A stretch of DNA of 46,791 nucleotides from a virus. The translations under genes and the position numbers were made by a program. Below, in pieces: positions 35,451 through 43,162 of this stretch. Position 1 is the stretch's first letter; every line of letters begins with the position of its first letter. The stretch lies in IMG/VR virus record IMGVR_UViG_3300020478_000923, positions 1 to 46,791 of that record. One strand, 5' to 3'. The notes beneath the pieces are model-generated. The model worked only from the letters and a program-made list of their open reading frames with translations, made no database searches and had not been told where the DNA came from.

Positions 35451-36470
35451 TTGTTTAAAAAAGCCGCCGTTTTTACGGATATACATTTCGGATTAAAATC
35501 TAACAGTAAAATACATAATGACGACTGTGAAGAATTTATAGATTGGTTTATAGAACAAGCCAAAGAGCATAATTGTGAAACAGGTATCTTTATGGGTGAC
35601 TGGCATCACAATAGAAACAGTCTAAACATTACTACCATGGATGCTACTATCCGAAGTTTAGAAAAACTTGGTAAAGCATTTGAAAATTTTTACTTCTTTC
35701 CTGGTAACCATGACTTATATTATAAAGATAAGAGAGATATTCATTCAATAGAGTTTGGTAAGCACATTCCTGGCATTACCATCGTTAATGAAATTACTAC
35801 AAAGGGTGATACTACCTTAATACCTTGGCTTGTAGGTGACGAATGGAAACGAATTCCAAAGATTAAAAGCAAGTATGTATTTGGTCACTTTGAACTTCCA
35901 ACATTTTATATGAATGCTATGGTACAAATGCCTGATACTGGTGAACTACAACCTGATCATTTTAAAAATCAAGAGTATGTGTTCTCTGGGCACTTCCATA
36001 AAAGGCAAGTTAAAGGATGTATTAATTATATAGGTAATGCTTTACCTCATAACTATGCTGATGCTTGGGACGATGAACGAGGAATGATGATATTCGAACA
36101 CGGCGGCGAACCCGAATATATCAACTGGTGGAATTGTCCCAAGTATCGCACAGTTAAACTTTCAAGGTTACTAGATGAAAAAGATACATTAATTAAACCA
36201 AAGATGTATTTGCGAGTTACATTAGACTTGCCTATATCGTATGAAGAAGCAAGTTTTATTAAAGAAACATTTATTAATGAATATAATTGTAGGGAAATTA
36301 CACTTATACCAAACAATAAAGACGATGAAATTAATACAGACATTGATATTACAAAATTTGAAAGTGTTGACCAAATTGTTGCTAAAGAAATTCAAGCTAT
36401 TGAATCAGACAATTATGATAAAGCAAAATTACTTGACATTTATAACCAGTTAGGACAAGATCGTGATTAA
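35451..36470 (+). CDS. gp47: Recombination endonuclease subunit gp47 (Mre11/SbcD-like)
   Basis: 339 aa, the metallophosphoesterase nuclease of the gp46/47 complex that resects DNA ends for recombination-dependent replication. Mre11-type motifs appear in order: D10-x-H12 in FTDIHFG, GD50 in FMGDWHHN, the GNHD signature (85-88), H146 in VFGHFELP and the GHFH pair (H181, H183). All metal ligands are present. The start is TTG at 35451, because GAGG lies about 8 bases before it and no closer in-frame ATG keeps the first beta-strand with D10. Its 3' end overlaps the GTG of gp46 by 8 bases, coupling the two subunits. Confidence 0.93.
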   Translation: MFKKAAVFTDIHFGLKSNSKIHNDDCEEFIDWFIEQAKEHNCETGIFMGDWHHNRNSLNITTMDATIRSLEKLGKAFENFYFFPGNHDLYYKDKRDIHSIEFGKHIPGITIVNEITTKGDTTLIPWLVGDEWKRIPKIKSKYVFGHFELPTFYMNAMVQMPDTGELQPDHFKNQEYVFSGHFHKRQVKGCINYIGNALPHNYADAWDDERGMMIFEHGGEPEYINWWNCPKYRTVKLSRLLDEKDTLIKPKMYLRVTLDLPISYEEASFIKETFINEYNCREITLIPNNKDDEINTDIDITKFESVDQIVAKEIQAIESDNYDKAKLLDIYNQLGQDRD

Positions 36471-38235
36471 AATACAAGACTTAACTGTTAAAAACTTTAT
36501 GAGTGTAGGTAATACTACCCAAGCGATTAATTTTAATAAGAATCAACTAACTCTTGTTTTAGGTGAAAACTTAGATCAAGGTGGAGATGATGCTGGTTCA
36601 CGTAATGGTACAGGAAAAACAACAATAATTAACGCATTAAGTTATGCATTGTTTGGTCAAGCACTTACAAATATCAGGCGTGATAATTTAGTAAACAAAA
36701 CTAATAGTAAAGGTATGTTAGTTACTCTAACTTTTGAGAAAAATGGAGAAAAGTATCATATTGAACGAGGACGTAAACCTAATTTACTAAAATTCTCTAT
36801 TAATAATGAAGATCAAGAAATAACTGACGAAAGTCAAGGGGATTCTCGTAAAACACAACAAGATATCAATACATTGTTAGGTATGAGTCATGATATGTTT
36901 AAGCATATCCTAGCATTAAACACATATACTGAACCTTTTTTAGCATTAAAGAACAATGATCAACGTGCTATTATAGAACAACTACTAGGTATTACTATAT
37001 TATCTGAAAAAGCAGATCTATTACGTGAGCAAATGCGTATTAATAGAGATAAAACTACTGAAGAGAATGCAAGACTAACTGCTATTCAAGATAGTAATGA
37101 AAAAATTAAAGAAAATATTGATCGTTTACAAAGTAGACGTAAGGCTTGGATAGCACAAAATAAAGAGACTTGTACTAAACTAGAAAAAGCAATTTATGAA
37201 TTAGAACAATTAGATATTGATAGTGAACTAGATGATCATGAAAAACTATCTGAATGGACTGACTTAAACAAGCATCATACAAATCTTACAAAAGAATTAG
37301 CAACTGTTGAACGTGCATTAGAACAAGCAGATAAAAATGTACAAAAAATAGGTAGTGACCTTGACAATCTTGAACACGCTAAATGTTATGCTTGTGGTCA
37401 AGAACTACATGACGAAAAACTTGAATCATTAAGGGACAAGGTTCAACGTGATTATGGTGACGCACATACATATATGATTGAAATTTCTGAAAAACAAGAA
37501 AAGGTACAAAAGAAATTAAATGAAATTGGTGATTTAAGTAGAAAGCCTAATACTTTTTATGAAACAGCTAAAGAAGCCTATGAACATAGAAATAATGTTG
37601 AAAATTTAAAAACTGCATTAACAGAAAAAGAACAAGAAATTGATCCTTATCAGGAACAAATTGATGATTTGAAAAATACTGCTTTACAGGAAGTTAATTG
37701 GGACACTATTAACGAACTAAAATCTACAAAAGAACATCAAGACTTCTTATATAAACTATTAACAAACAAAGATAGCTTTATAAGAAAGAAAATTATTGAT
37801 CAAAACCTTAACTACTTAAACAATAGACTTACTTATTATCTTGATAAAATAGGTTTACCTCATACTGTTAAGTTTTTAAACGACTTAAATGTAGAAATTA
37901 CACAACTTGGACAAGACTTAGACTTTGATAACTTGTCGAGAGGTGAACGTAATAGATTAATCCTTGGATTAAGTTTTGCATTTAGAGATGTTTGGGAAAG
38001 TTTATACCAACAAGTTAATATATTGTTCGTTGATGAATTAATAGATAGCGGTATGGATACAGCAGGTGTTGAATCTTCGTTAAGCATATTAAAGAAAATG
38101 GGTAGAGAACGTAATAAAAACATATACCTTATTTCACATAAAGACGAATTAATGGGTAGAGTAACTAATGTATTAAAAGTTATTAAAGAGAACGGCTTTA
38201 CTTCATATGATAATGATGTAGAGGTTATGCAGTAA
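36463..38235 (+). CDS. gp46: Recombination endonuclease subunit gp46 (Rad50/SbcC-like)
   Basis: 590 aa, the ABC-type ATPase that works with gp47. It starts with GTG, overlapping gp47. The N-terminal ATP site shows the Walker A loop RNGTGKTT (residues 47-54). The central coiled coils flank a zinc-hook CxxC (C308 and C311 in KCYACGQEL). Near the end come the ABC signature LSRGERNR (about 491-498) and Walker B ILFVDELIDSGMD (about 518). Length and layout match T4 gp46 (560 aa). The ATG of the next gene overlaps its stop as TAATG. Confidence 0.94.
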   Translation: MIKIQDLTVKNFMSVGNTTQAINFNKNQLTLVLGENLDQGGDDAGSRNGTGKTTIINALSYALFGQALTNIRRDNLVNKTNSKGMLVTLTFEKNGEKYHIERGRKPNLLKFSINNEDQEITDESQGDSRKTQQDINTLLGMSHDMFKHILALNTYTEPFLALKNNDQRAIIEQLLGITILSEKADLLREQMRINRDKTTEENARLTAIQDSNEKIKENIDRLQSRRKAWIAQNKETCTKLEKAIYELEQLDIDSELDDHEKLSEWTDLNKHHTNLTKELATVERALEQADKNVQKIGSDLDNLEHAKCYACGQELHDEKLESLRDKVQRDYGDAHTYMIEISEKQEKVQKKLNEIGDLSRKPNTFYETAKEAYEHRNNVENLKTALTEKEQEIDPYQEQIDDLKNTALQEVNWDTINELKSTKEHQDFLYKLLTNKDSFIRKKIIDQNLNYLNNRLTYYLDKIGLPHTVKFLNDLNVEITQLGQDLDFDNLSRGERNRLILGLSFAFRDVWESLYQQVNILFVDELIDSGMDTAGVESSLSILKKMGRERNKNIYLISHKDELMGRVTNVLKVIKENGFTSYDNDVEVMQ

Positions 38236-38441
38236 TGGATGATACACACGATTTAATAACTAAAGCATATTTAGAATACTACAAAGCTAACGAAAACTTT
38301 GAAATACGTAAAAGCGAACGTACTAAACGTGATGCTAGAAGATGGTTAAGCGAAATACGTAGACTATGCACAGTAAGACGTAAAGAGATCATGGCAGACC
38401 ATACTGCCAAAAGAGAGGCTAGCAAAAATAATTCTGAGTAA
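38235..38441 (+). CDS. Small basic hypothetical protein, 68 aa
   Basis: A highly charged, likely all-helical peptide (YYKANENFEIRKSERTKRDA, then RRKEIMADHTAKREASKNN). Its start overlaps the gp46 stop as TAATG. Basic charge suggests nucleic-acid or protein binding, and being coupled to gp46 suggests a replication or recombination accessory, but no family is recognised. I believe similar short genes follow gp46 in marine T4-type phages, from memory only. Confidence 0.7.
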   Translation: MDDTHDLITKAYLEYYKANENFEIRKSERTKRDARRWLSEIRRLCTVRRKEIMADHTAKREASKNNSE

Positions 38442-38449
38442 GTATCTAC

Positions 38450-38872
38450 ATGGAGTGGACTTACCAGGGAAAAATCATTAAAGAACTACCAAAGGATTGT
38501 GTTGGATTTGTGTATCTTATTACAAATACAACCAACAATCGTAAATACGTCGGTAAAAAACTAGCTAGATTCAGAAAAACCCGGCCGCCACTCAAAGGTA
38601 GGATAAACAAAAGAAGAAGTACAGTAGAAAGTGACTGGAGAGACTATTGGGGGTCCAGTGACTGGTTGCTAGAAGATGTTAATAAGCTAGGAAAAAACAA
38701 ATTCACACGAGAAATACTACATTACTGTCCAAGTAAAGGCGTAACAAGTTATCTAGAAGCAAGAGAGCAGTTTGAACGCAAGGTTCTAGAGACTGATGAC
38801 TACTATAACGGTATTATTAATGTACGAGTAGGCGGATCAAAGGTTCTTAGAGAAGCTCTTAAAGGCAAATAA
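38450..38872 (+). CDS. GIY-YIG family nuclease, free-standing
   Basis: 140 aa. The core GIY-YIG motifs appear in variant form: VYL (residues 21-23 in GFVYLITNTTNNRKYVG) and YVG (33-35). A likely catalytic Glu is at residue 103 in SYLEAREQFE. The central part (RRSTVESDWRDYWGSSDWLL) is basic and aromatic, plausible for DNA binding. The family includes homing endonucleases (I-TevI, Seg proteins) and repair nucleases. It is not inside another gene or a recognisable intron, begins 8 bases after the 68-aa gene and is followed by the structured-RNA-like gap. The start rests on position, since no strong ribosome-binding site is seen. Confidence 0.78.
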   Translation: MEWTYQGKIIKELPKDCVGFVYLITNTTNNRKYVGKKLARFRKTRPPLKGRINKRRSTVESDWRDYWGSSDWLLEDVNKLGKNKFTREILHYCPSKGVTSYLEAREQFERKVLETDDYYNGIINVRVGGSKVLREALKGK

Positions 38873-38880
38873 TCAAATAT

Positions 38881-39292
38881 AAGCAACATTGTTTGGTCGG
38901 GGTAGCTCGACTCACCTTGAAAGTGTACATTATGACATTTGGATTCTGGTGCGTTGCAAGGTTAAGCTAACTACAGGCTTAAAAGATGCTGGCTCTGAGA
39001 AAAAGCAACCAGCTCAGTAGATAACCCTGCTTGATAAGGGTTTAATACTGTCCGTAACTATTGCGAAGGCTAAAGTAGGGGGTTTGCGGGTTACCGCCTC
39101 CGTGCATTATGCAATCTTTTTTATCAAGATGGTACGCTCATCTCACATGATGGCTATTAAATGCTTCGTCCGGGTACGGGCGAAGTATGGCTCAACTATC
39201 TACATGATGCAAAAGTGCTTCGCACTTAATTCAACAGTTGAAAAAATAATGTGTTAGAGCGATAGCGAGAACACAGATCAACGCAGTTGATC
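38881..39292 (+). ncRNA. Candidate structured non-coding RNA
   Basis: A stretch of about 410 bases with no credible gene, clearly richer in G+C than its surroundings. On the plus strand I find perfect or G-U helices: GTCGGG/CTCGAC closed by GTAG (38896-38911); TTAAGC/GCTTAA; GCTGG/CCAGC with a loop CTGA that can pair with TCAG directly after the stem, a possible H-type pseudoknot; AACCCT/AGGGTT; GCGG/CCGC; an 11-bp hairpin (39161-39188); AAGTGC/GCACTT (39213-39227); and AGATCAAC/GTTGATCT (39275-39293). A U-run follows the first half (39117-39122). The 11-bp hairpin relies on U-G pairs valid only on the plus strand, which suggests the strand. It matches no RNA family I can recall (not a tRNA, tmRNA or RNase P). 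Confidence 0.45.
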
Positions 39293-39490
39293 TTAATGTA
39301 GTTCCGGATCACGTCCATAACGAAAAGCATCTTTATCATATACTACAACTTCTTCTATAATATATTCAGAATCTTTATTCGCGTCTTTCAACTGACCCAT
39401 TACTTCAAATGCTTCAGCTTCTGAACTACAGTCCATTAGCTCTTGCTTTTTAGTAACCTTCTCTATAACCCTATATACAGTATGAGGCAT
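39293..39490 (-). CDS. Small hypothetical protein, 65 aa
   Basis: A short alpha/beta protein (YRVIEKVTKKQELMDC, then EAFEVMGQLKD, then YIIEEVVVYDKD), the size and pattern of a small stand-alone domain with strand-helix-strand order. It is not recognised. It runs against the GIY-YIG gene and the candidate RNA, and divergently from the 187-aa gene with 64 bases between. No clear ribosome-binding site is seen; TATAAT (39520-39525, minus) lies upstream but has no matching -35. Its sequence looks coding and the start ATG is the first in frame. Confidence 0.6.
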   Translation of the reverse strand: MPHTVYRVIEKVTKKQELMDCSSEAEAFEVMGQLKDANKDSEYIIEEVVVYDKDAFRYGRDPELH

Positions 39491-39525
39491 AGTAATTATT
39501 TAATGGGGTATGTCTGAGGATTATA

Positions 39526-39533
39526 GCTAAATA
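39526..39533 (+). promoter_or_regulatory. Candidate late promoter GCTAAATA
   Basis: GCTAAATA carries the TAAATA core of the T4 late element, 22 bases before the 187-aa gene, with AGGGAG (39542-39547) as ribosome-binding site in between. The same CTAAATA form is seen at 34484 and 10070 on the minus strand. Confidence 0.4.
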
Positions 39534-39554
39534 TAACTGACAGGGAGTATAACT

Positions 39555-40118
39555 ATGAAAGTACAGCAAATTGTAAGTGAATCTAACATTAATGAAGCAC
39601 CAGGTGGCAGTTGGGCTGGTAATTTAGCAACTAAAGTTGCATCAAAAATTGGTACTGCTGGGTCTAAAGCGGGTGCTCAAGGTAAATTAGACGCTAACGC
39701 AAGAGCTAAAGAACTATATACAGCATTTAGATCATATATGGGTCAAACAGGCGGAGATCCTAAGAAGCCTACAACAGATCAATTAAAAGATTTTATGGCT
39801 ACACAAAAAATGCCAACAGGTAGATTGAATAACTTATCTGGCGTTTTAACAGGAAAACAAGTAGACGATATATTACAAGGTGCGGCACAAGATACTTTTA
39901 AAGGAGCGGCTGGTCAGGCGGCAGTAGGCGCAGAGCCAGAACCAGAACAACCTTTAGGACAAAAATTTGGAGCTCAACCTGGTGCACCAGAAACAGATCA
40001 AGGACAAGCTGGTGGAGGTGAAGCCCCAGCTGGTAAAGGTAAGATTCCAGCTAATCTACAAAAACAAATTAATGCGTTAAACCCGCAACAAAAACAAGAA
40101 CTAGTTAAGTTACTATAG
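39555..40118 (+). CDS. Putative internal head protein, 187 aa
   Basis: Begins MKVQQIVSESNINEAPGG. T4 internal proteins begin MKTYQEFIAEA and are cut after the Glu by prohead protease gp21, whose sites are hydrophobic-x-Glu followed by Ala or Gly. The sequence INE|A here (Glu14) fits that rule. The rest is Ala/Gly/Pro/Gln-rich, with a globular-looking segment (LYTAFRSYMGQTGG to VDDILQGAAQD) and a low-complexity C-terminal third. It is transcribed with the 932-aa gene, 9 bases apart, from a late-promoter match and a strong AGGGAG site. Coding is sure. The head role is inferred from the leader alone, and a general virion or assembly protein is the alternative. Confidence 0.7.
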   Translation: MKVQQIVSESNINEAPGGSWAGNLATKVASKIGTAGSKAGAQGKLDANARAKELYTAFRSYMGQTGGDPKKPTTDQLKDFMATQKMPTGRLNNLSGVLTGKQVDDILQGAAQDTFKGAAGQAAVGAEPEPEQPLGQKFGAQPGAPETDQGQAGGGEAPAGKGKIPANLQKQINALNPQQKQELVKLL

Positions 40119-40127
40119 GATAAACAA

Positions 40128-42926
40128 ATGAAACTGCAAGAAGTTTTTGCCTATAATTTAAAAACCCAACACATATTAAATGAAAGTTGGGACACACTTA
40201 CAGAAAGCCAACGCATTTATCTTGGCAAAGCAGAACGTGAGCTATGGCCATTAATGGAACAGCTTACAAAAGTCTTTGAAGCAGAGCTTACCGCAGATCA
40301 AATTCAAACAATTTTCAAAAATGCTGAAACCCATGCAATGGATTCAGGCACAAACAGAACTGCACTAGGTAAAGCAGGCGATGTAGCAAAACTTCCTGTC
40401 AAATTAATGAAGGATCTTAATGATAAGATTAACGAACTTGGTAGAGCGGCACAACAAACTGGCCCTGTTCAAAACATAGATAAAAAGTTTGAAGAGTTAA
40501 AAAACAAAATTGGATCTAAAGATGCAAAAATCGTTCAAGGTGTTAAAGCAGTTAGCGATTGGGCAAAAGCAAATCCGGGTAAGGCAAGTTTAGCAGTAGC
40601 TATCTTAACAGCCGCGGCGGCGTTTGCCACTGGTCCAGCCGGCGGTGCGGCAGTAGGTTTCTTATTACGTGGCACTAGAGATTTATTAAAAGGTGAAAAA
40701 CTTTCAACAGCGACAGGTAAAGCAACTAAGATGGCGGCAGTTGGTGCAGGTATAGGTGCCCTTGGAGATGCTATTAGTGGAATGTTACCTGGAGAAATTT
40801 CAAATACATTTATTAACGATGCCTCAGGCGAAATTGATGTAACAAAATTATCTGCCATGGATGCAACTAGTATGGCAGACCTTGATGCTACTGCGGCCAA
40901 CGAACTTATACAAACACAAGGCGCGATGCAAGAATTAATGCGATCACATGATCTTGATGCAGAAGCAAAAGAAATTCTTCAAGGTCAATGGGAACAAGTT
41001 AATGCTAAGATTATTGAACTCAATGGCGGTGGAAATGTAGTTGATGGCATTGACAATATGCAAGCCGAATTTGACATTGAAGGCACAGGTGCTAATATTG
41101 AAAAAACAACCTCAGGTTCAGAGATAGACGGATCTGAAATAGATGCAACTGAAGTTACAGCCGAATTAAGTGCAAGTGAACTTAATGATTTAGGTATTAA
41201 TTCAGCTGACTTTCCTGATAACGAATGGTTAACACAAAATACACAAAAGTTTCTTGATGCTGGTATGACACAAGAACAAATTGATGCACTACAAGATGTA
41301 CAAGGATTTGAAAGAGCAATAGCTAATAAAGAATTTATGGGTACAAATATTTCATCAGAGATGACATCTGAAATATCAACTGACAATATAAAAGTTGACG
41401 GTATTCCAGATGACATAAAAGTTGGTGAAACCTTTAAATCAGAGGTCTCAAAAACATTTGAGGACGGAACTGTATACAGTGGTTATGTAACAACAGAAAT
41501 TACAGGTGTTGATGCTAACGGCAATGCTGTATACAAACTAGTAGATGTACAAACAACGACGAATCCAATGAGTGATGAATTATCTAAGGCATTAGATGCT
41601 CTACCTGAAGAAATGCAAGATGAATTATTTGATAAAGTACTGAATACTGGTATAGCATCGGGTTCAATGGAAACAGCAATTGACAACACGACAGCAAATA
41701 TTGTTAAAGCGTCGGCGGCAGTTGGAATCGGGGCAGGACTTGCAAAAGCAGATTTAAAATCCCAGGAGCCTAAAAAAGGTGATCAAACCGAATTTGATTT
41801 TAGCAAAAAAGATACCCCACAAGAAGCATATAAACGAGACTTACACAGAATGTTAGCAGAATTAGGTGTAAAAAAAGAGCCTGCATCAGGAACACAGACG
41901 GATATGTTTAAAGATGCCGGATTAGAAGATCCTAATACACTAGGTGCTAAAGCAAAAAGAGGCTTAGGTGCGGCAGGTAAATGGGCTAAAGGTAAAGTAG
42001 CAAGTGGAGTAGCTGGCGTTAAACAAGGTATGAAAGATGCAGGAAACAAAGTTACTGCTAACAAACTTAACAAAGCCTGGCAAAAAGCAGGATCACCGAT
42101 GGACACAGGATCTATTGTTAATATATTAGCTGATGCAGGATTAAGCAACGATGATATAACAGCAATTGGAACAAATACTAAAGTTGATTTACCACCACCA
42201 ACAACTAAAAAAGATCCAGAAGGTGTCAAACCTAACCAAGGAGCAGATAACGGAATTGAGAACGGAACTAAAGCAGATGCGTCTGATGGTCAAGAATATA
42301 CTCAGCAAGGTGGAGAATGGCTTGACCCAAATAACAAAAAAGCAACACCTGAGATAGAAAAAGAATTAGATGCACAAGTGGCAACACCTACTGATAACGA
42401 AACAGTTCCATCAGATGGCGGACAAGCTGGTGCAGAAGCAGGTACTCCTACTCCAAAAGGTACAAAGGTAACAGACCCAGAGAGCAAGAGAGAATTTACA
42501 GCGGACGGAAATGGTGGTTGGACCCATCCTAATTTTGGGAATGTAGGACCTGACCATCCGCTTAACAAAAAACTAAATGCAATAGCGGGATCTAAAGCAG
42601 ATCCTACTAAAGCAGGTGCAGAAGCAGATCCTACTAAAGCAGATCCTAAAACAGATACTGGTGCAGAACCAGAAGCAGGTGCAAACGCTGGAGCAACACC
42701 AACAGCAGGTACAGATAAAACTGTAAATGATTTAGCAAACGCAATTACAAAAGCAGGTGTTGGAGATGAGGTTAAAGCACAATTACAAGGTGGTGGAACA
42801 GCAGAACCAGAAGCAGGTGGTGAAGTTAATTTACCACAACTTGCAACAGATCTTTCCAAAGCCGGCGTACAAAAAATAGCACGTGATCAATTAGTAAAAC
42901 AGCAGACCGCTGATTACATGACTTAA
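40128..42926 (+). CDS. Large putative virion protein with hydrophobic segment, 932 aa
   Basis: Begins MKLQEVFAYNLKTQHILNES, again with a T4 internal-protein-like start and a possible gp21 site (LNE|S at Glu19). Residues 150-180 are a hydrophobic, Ala/Gly-rich stretch (LAVAILTAAAAFATGPAGGA) that could cross a membrane, followed by another Gly/Ala-rich segment to about 225. The middle is acidic with repeated ADGxxYxG-type elements (TFEDGTVYSGYVTTEITG). The C-terminal third is Ala/Pro/Glu/Thr-rich low-complexity DNA with repeats such as ADPTKA. A protein packaged in the head and ejected with DNA would fit, but a tail role cannot be excluded. The stop overlaps the end of the convergent frameshift gene by two bases. 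Confidence 0.75.
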   Translation: MKLQEVFAYNLKTQHILNESWDTLTESQRIYLGKAERELWPLMEQLTKVFEAELTADQIQTIFKNAETHAMDSGTNRTALGKAGDVAKLPVKLMKDLNDKINELGRAAQQTGPVQNIDKKFEELKNKIGSKDAKIVQGVKAVSDWAKANPGKASLAVAILTAAAAFATGPAGGAAVGFLLRGTRDLLKGEKLSTATGKATKMAAVGAGIGALGDAISGMLPGEISNTFINDASGEIDVTKLSAMDATSMADLDATAANELIQTQGAMQELMRSHDLDAEAKEILQGQWEQVNAKIIELNGGGNVVDGIDNMQAEFDIEGTGANIEKTTSGSEIDGSEIDATEVTAELSASELNDLGINSADFPDNEWLTQNTQKFLDAGMTQEQIDALQDVQGFERAIANKEFMGTNISSEMTSEISTDNIKVDGIPDDIKVGETFKSEVSKTFEDGTVYSGYVTTEITGVDANGNAVYKLVDVQTTTNPMSDELSKALDALPEEMQDELFDKVLNTGIASGSMETAIDNTTANIVKASAAVGIGAGLAKADLKSQEPKKGDQTEFDFSKKDTPQEAYKRDLHRMLAELGVKKEPASGTQTDMFKDAGLEDPNTLGAKAKRGLGAAGKWAKGKVASGVAGVKQGMKDAGNKVTANKLNKAWQKAGSPMDTGSIVNILADAGLSNDDITAIGTNTKVDLPPPTTKKDPEGVKPNQGADNGIENGTKADASDGQEYTQQGGEWLDPNNKKATPEIEKELDAQVATPTDNETVPSDGGQAGAEAGTPTPKGTKVTDPESKREFTADGNGGWTHPNFGNVGPDHPLNKKLNAIAGSKADPTKAGAEADPTKADPKTDTGAEPEAGANAGATPTAGTDKTVNDLANAITKAGVGDEVKAQLQGGGTAEPEAGGEVNLPQLATDLSKAGVQKIARDQLVKQQTADYMT

Positions 42927-43153
42927 AAGAAAGGCAAATGAGTCTTTTTAGTCGTTTCCATATTAGATTTAATTAATCTCACAAACTGTTCTCGATCTTC
43001 ATAACTCGAAGCATACATTTCGTCAAGGGTTACACCTCCACGCATATACCAGCAATACTGAGCTAGTTCATATCTCATTTGCTTTGCCTCGTTATCTAAG
43101 TCTGCGACTTGTCTTAGGATTTCATCAAGAGGTAATGTTGAAATCCTTACGCG
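42923..43153 (-). CDS. Frameshift extension of gp26 (tail-assembly chaperone T-type domain)
   Basis: A 76-codon open frame in the -1 frame to gp26, ending TAA. Reading from 43153 it gives RVRISTLPLDEILRQVADLD, then MRYELAQYCWYMRGGVTLDE, then EDREQFVRLIKSNMETTKKT and HLPFF. It is a compact helical, charged protein. The frame is opened by a TGA inside the gp26 end and has no ATG, GTG, TTG or CTG in its first 30 codons, so it cannot easily start by itself. Fused to gp26 by a -1 shift it would give about 387 aa. The N-terminus of a downstream T domain is what the lambda gpGT precedent predicts. The coding character is good (clean amphipathic helices, conserved-looking PFF end). An ATT start is the only alternative. 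Confidence 0.75.
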   Translation of the reverse strand, partial: RVRISTLPLDEILRQVADLDNEAKQMRYELAQYCWYMRGGVTLDEMYASSYEDREQFVRLIKSNMETTKKTHLPFF

Positions 43154-43162
43154 AAAAAATTT
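43116..43162 (-). promoter_or_regulatory. Programmed -1 frameshift signal
   Basis: On the minus strand the gp26 codons read TCA AAT TTT TTC GCG TAA. AAATTTTTTC (43153-43162) holds two overlapping canonical slippery heptamers, A AAT TTT and T TTT TTC, both in the gp26 frame. A 5-base spacer GCGTA follows, then AGGATTTCA (43139-43147) pairs perfectly with TGAAATCCT (43116-43124) across a 14-base loop. Heptamer, 5-9 base spacer and stem-loop are the standard parts of a bacterial or viral -1 frameshift site. The stop codon of gp26 lies in the spacer and first stem base. Confidence 0.8.

Noticed and set aside
38881-39120. tmRNA, tRNA or RNase P RNA
   Set aside because: AGCTCAGTAG resembles a D-arm, but there is no T-arm sequence, no 7-base anticodon loop, no tag frame ending in Ala-Ala-stop and no RNase P core motif.
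38881-39292. Group I intron with the GIY-YIG nuclease
   Set aside because: I find no P3-P7 core sequences and no split host gene on either side; the nuclease lies outside the stretch.
39275-39293. Intrinsic terminator between the convergent genes
   Set aside because: The 8-bp stem AGATCAAC/GTTGATCT is perfect but no U-run follows on either strand.
42302-42859. 185-aa open frame on the minus strand
   Set aside because: It is antisense to the Ala/Pro-rich end of the 932-aa gene; its Ser/Ala/Pro/Val composition is that of a shadow of low-complexity codons.
42961-42985. A second frameshift near the end of the 76-codon frame
   Set aside because: A first reading lost one base of a run of three A; rechecking the bases shows an unbroken frame to TAA.
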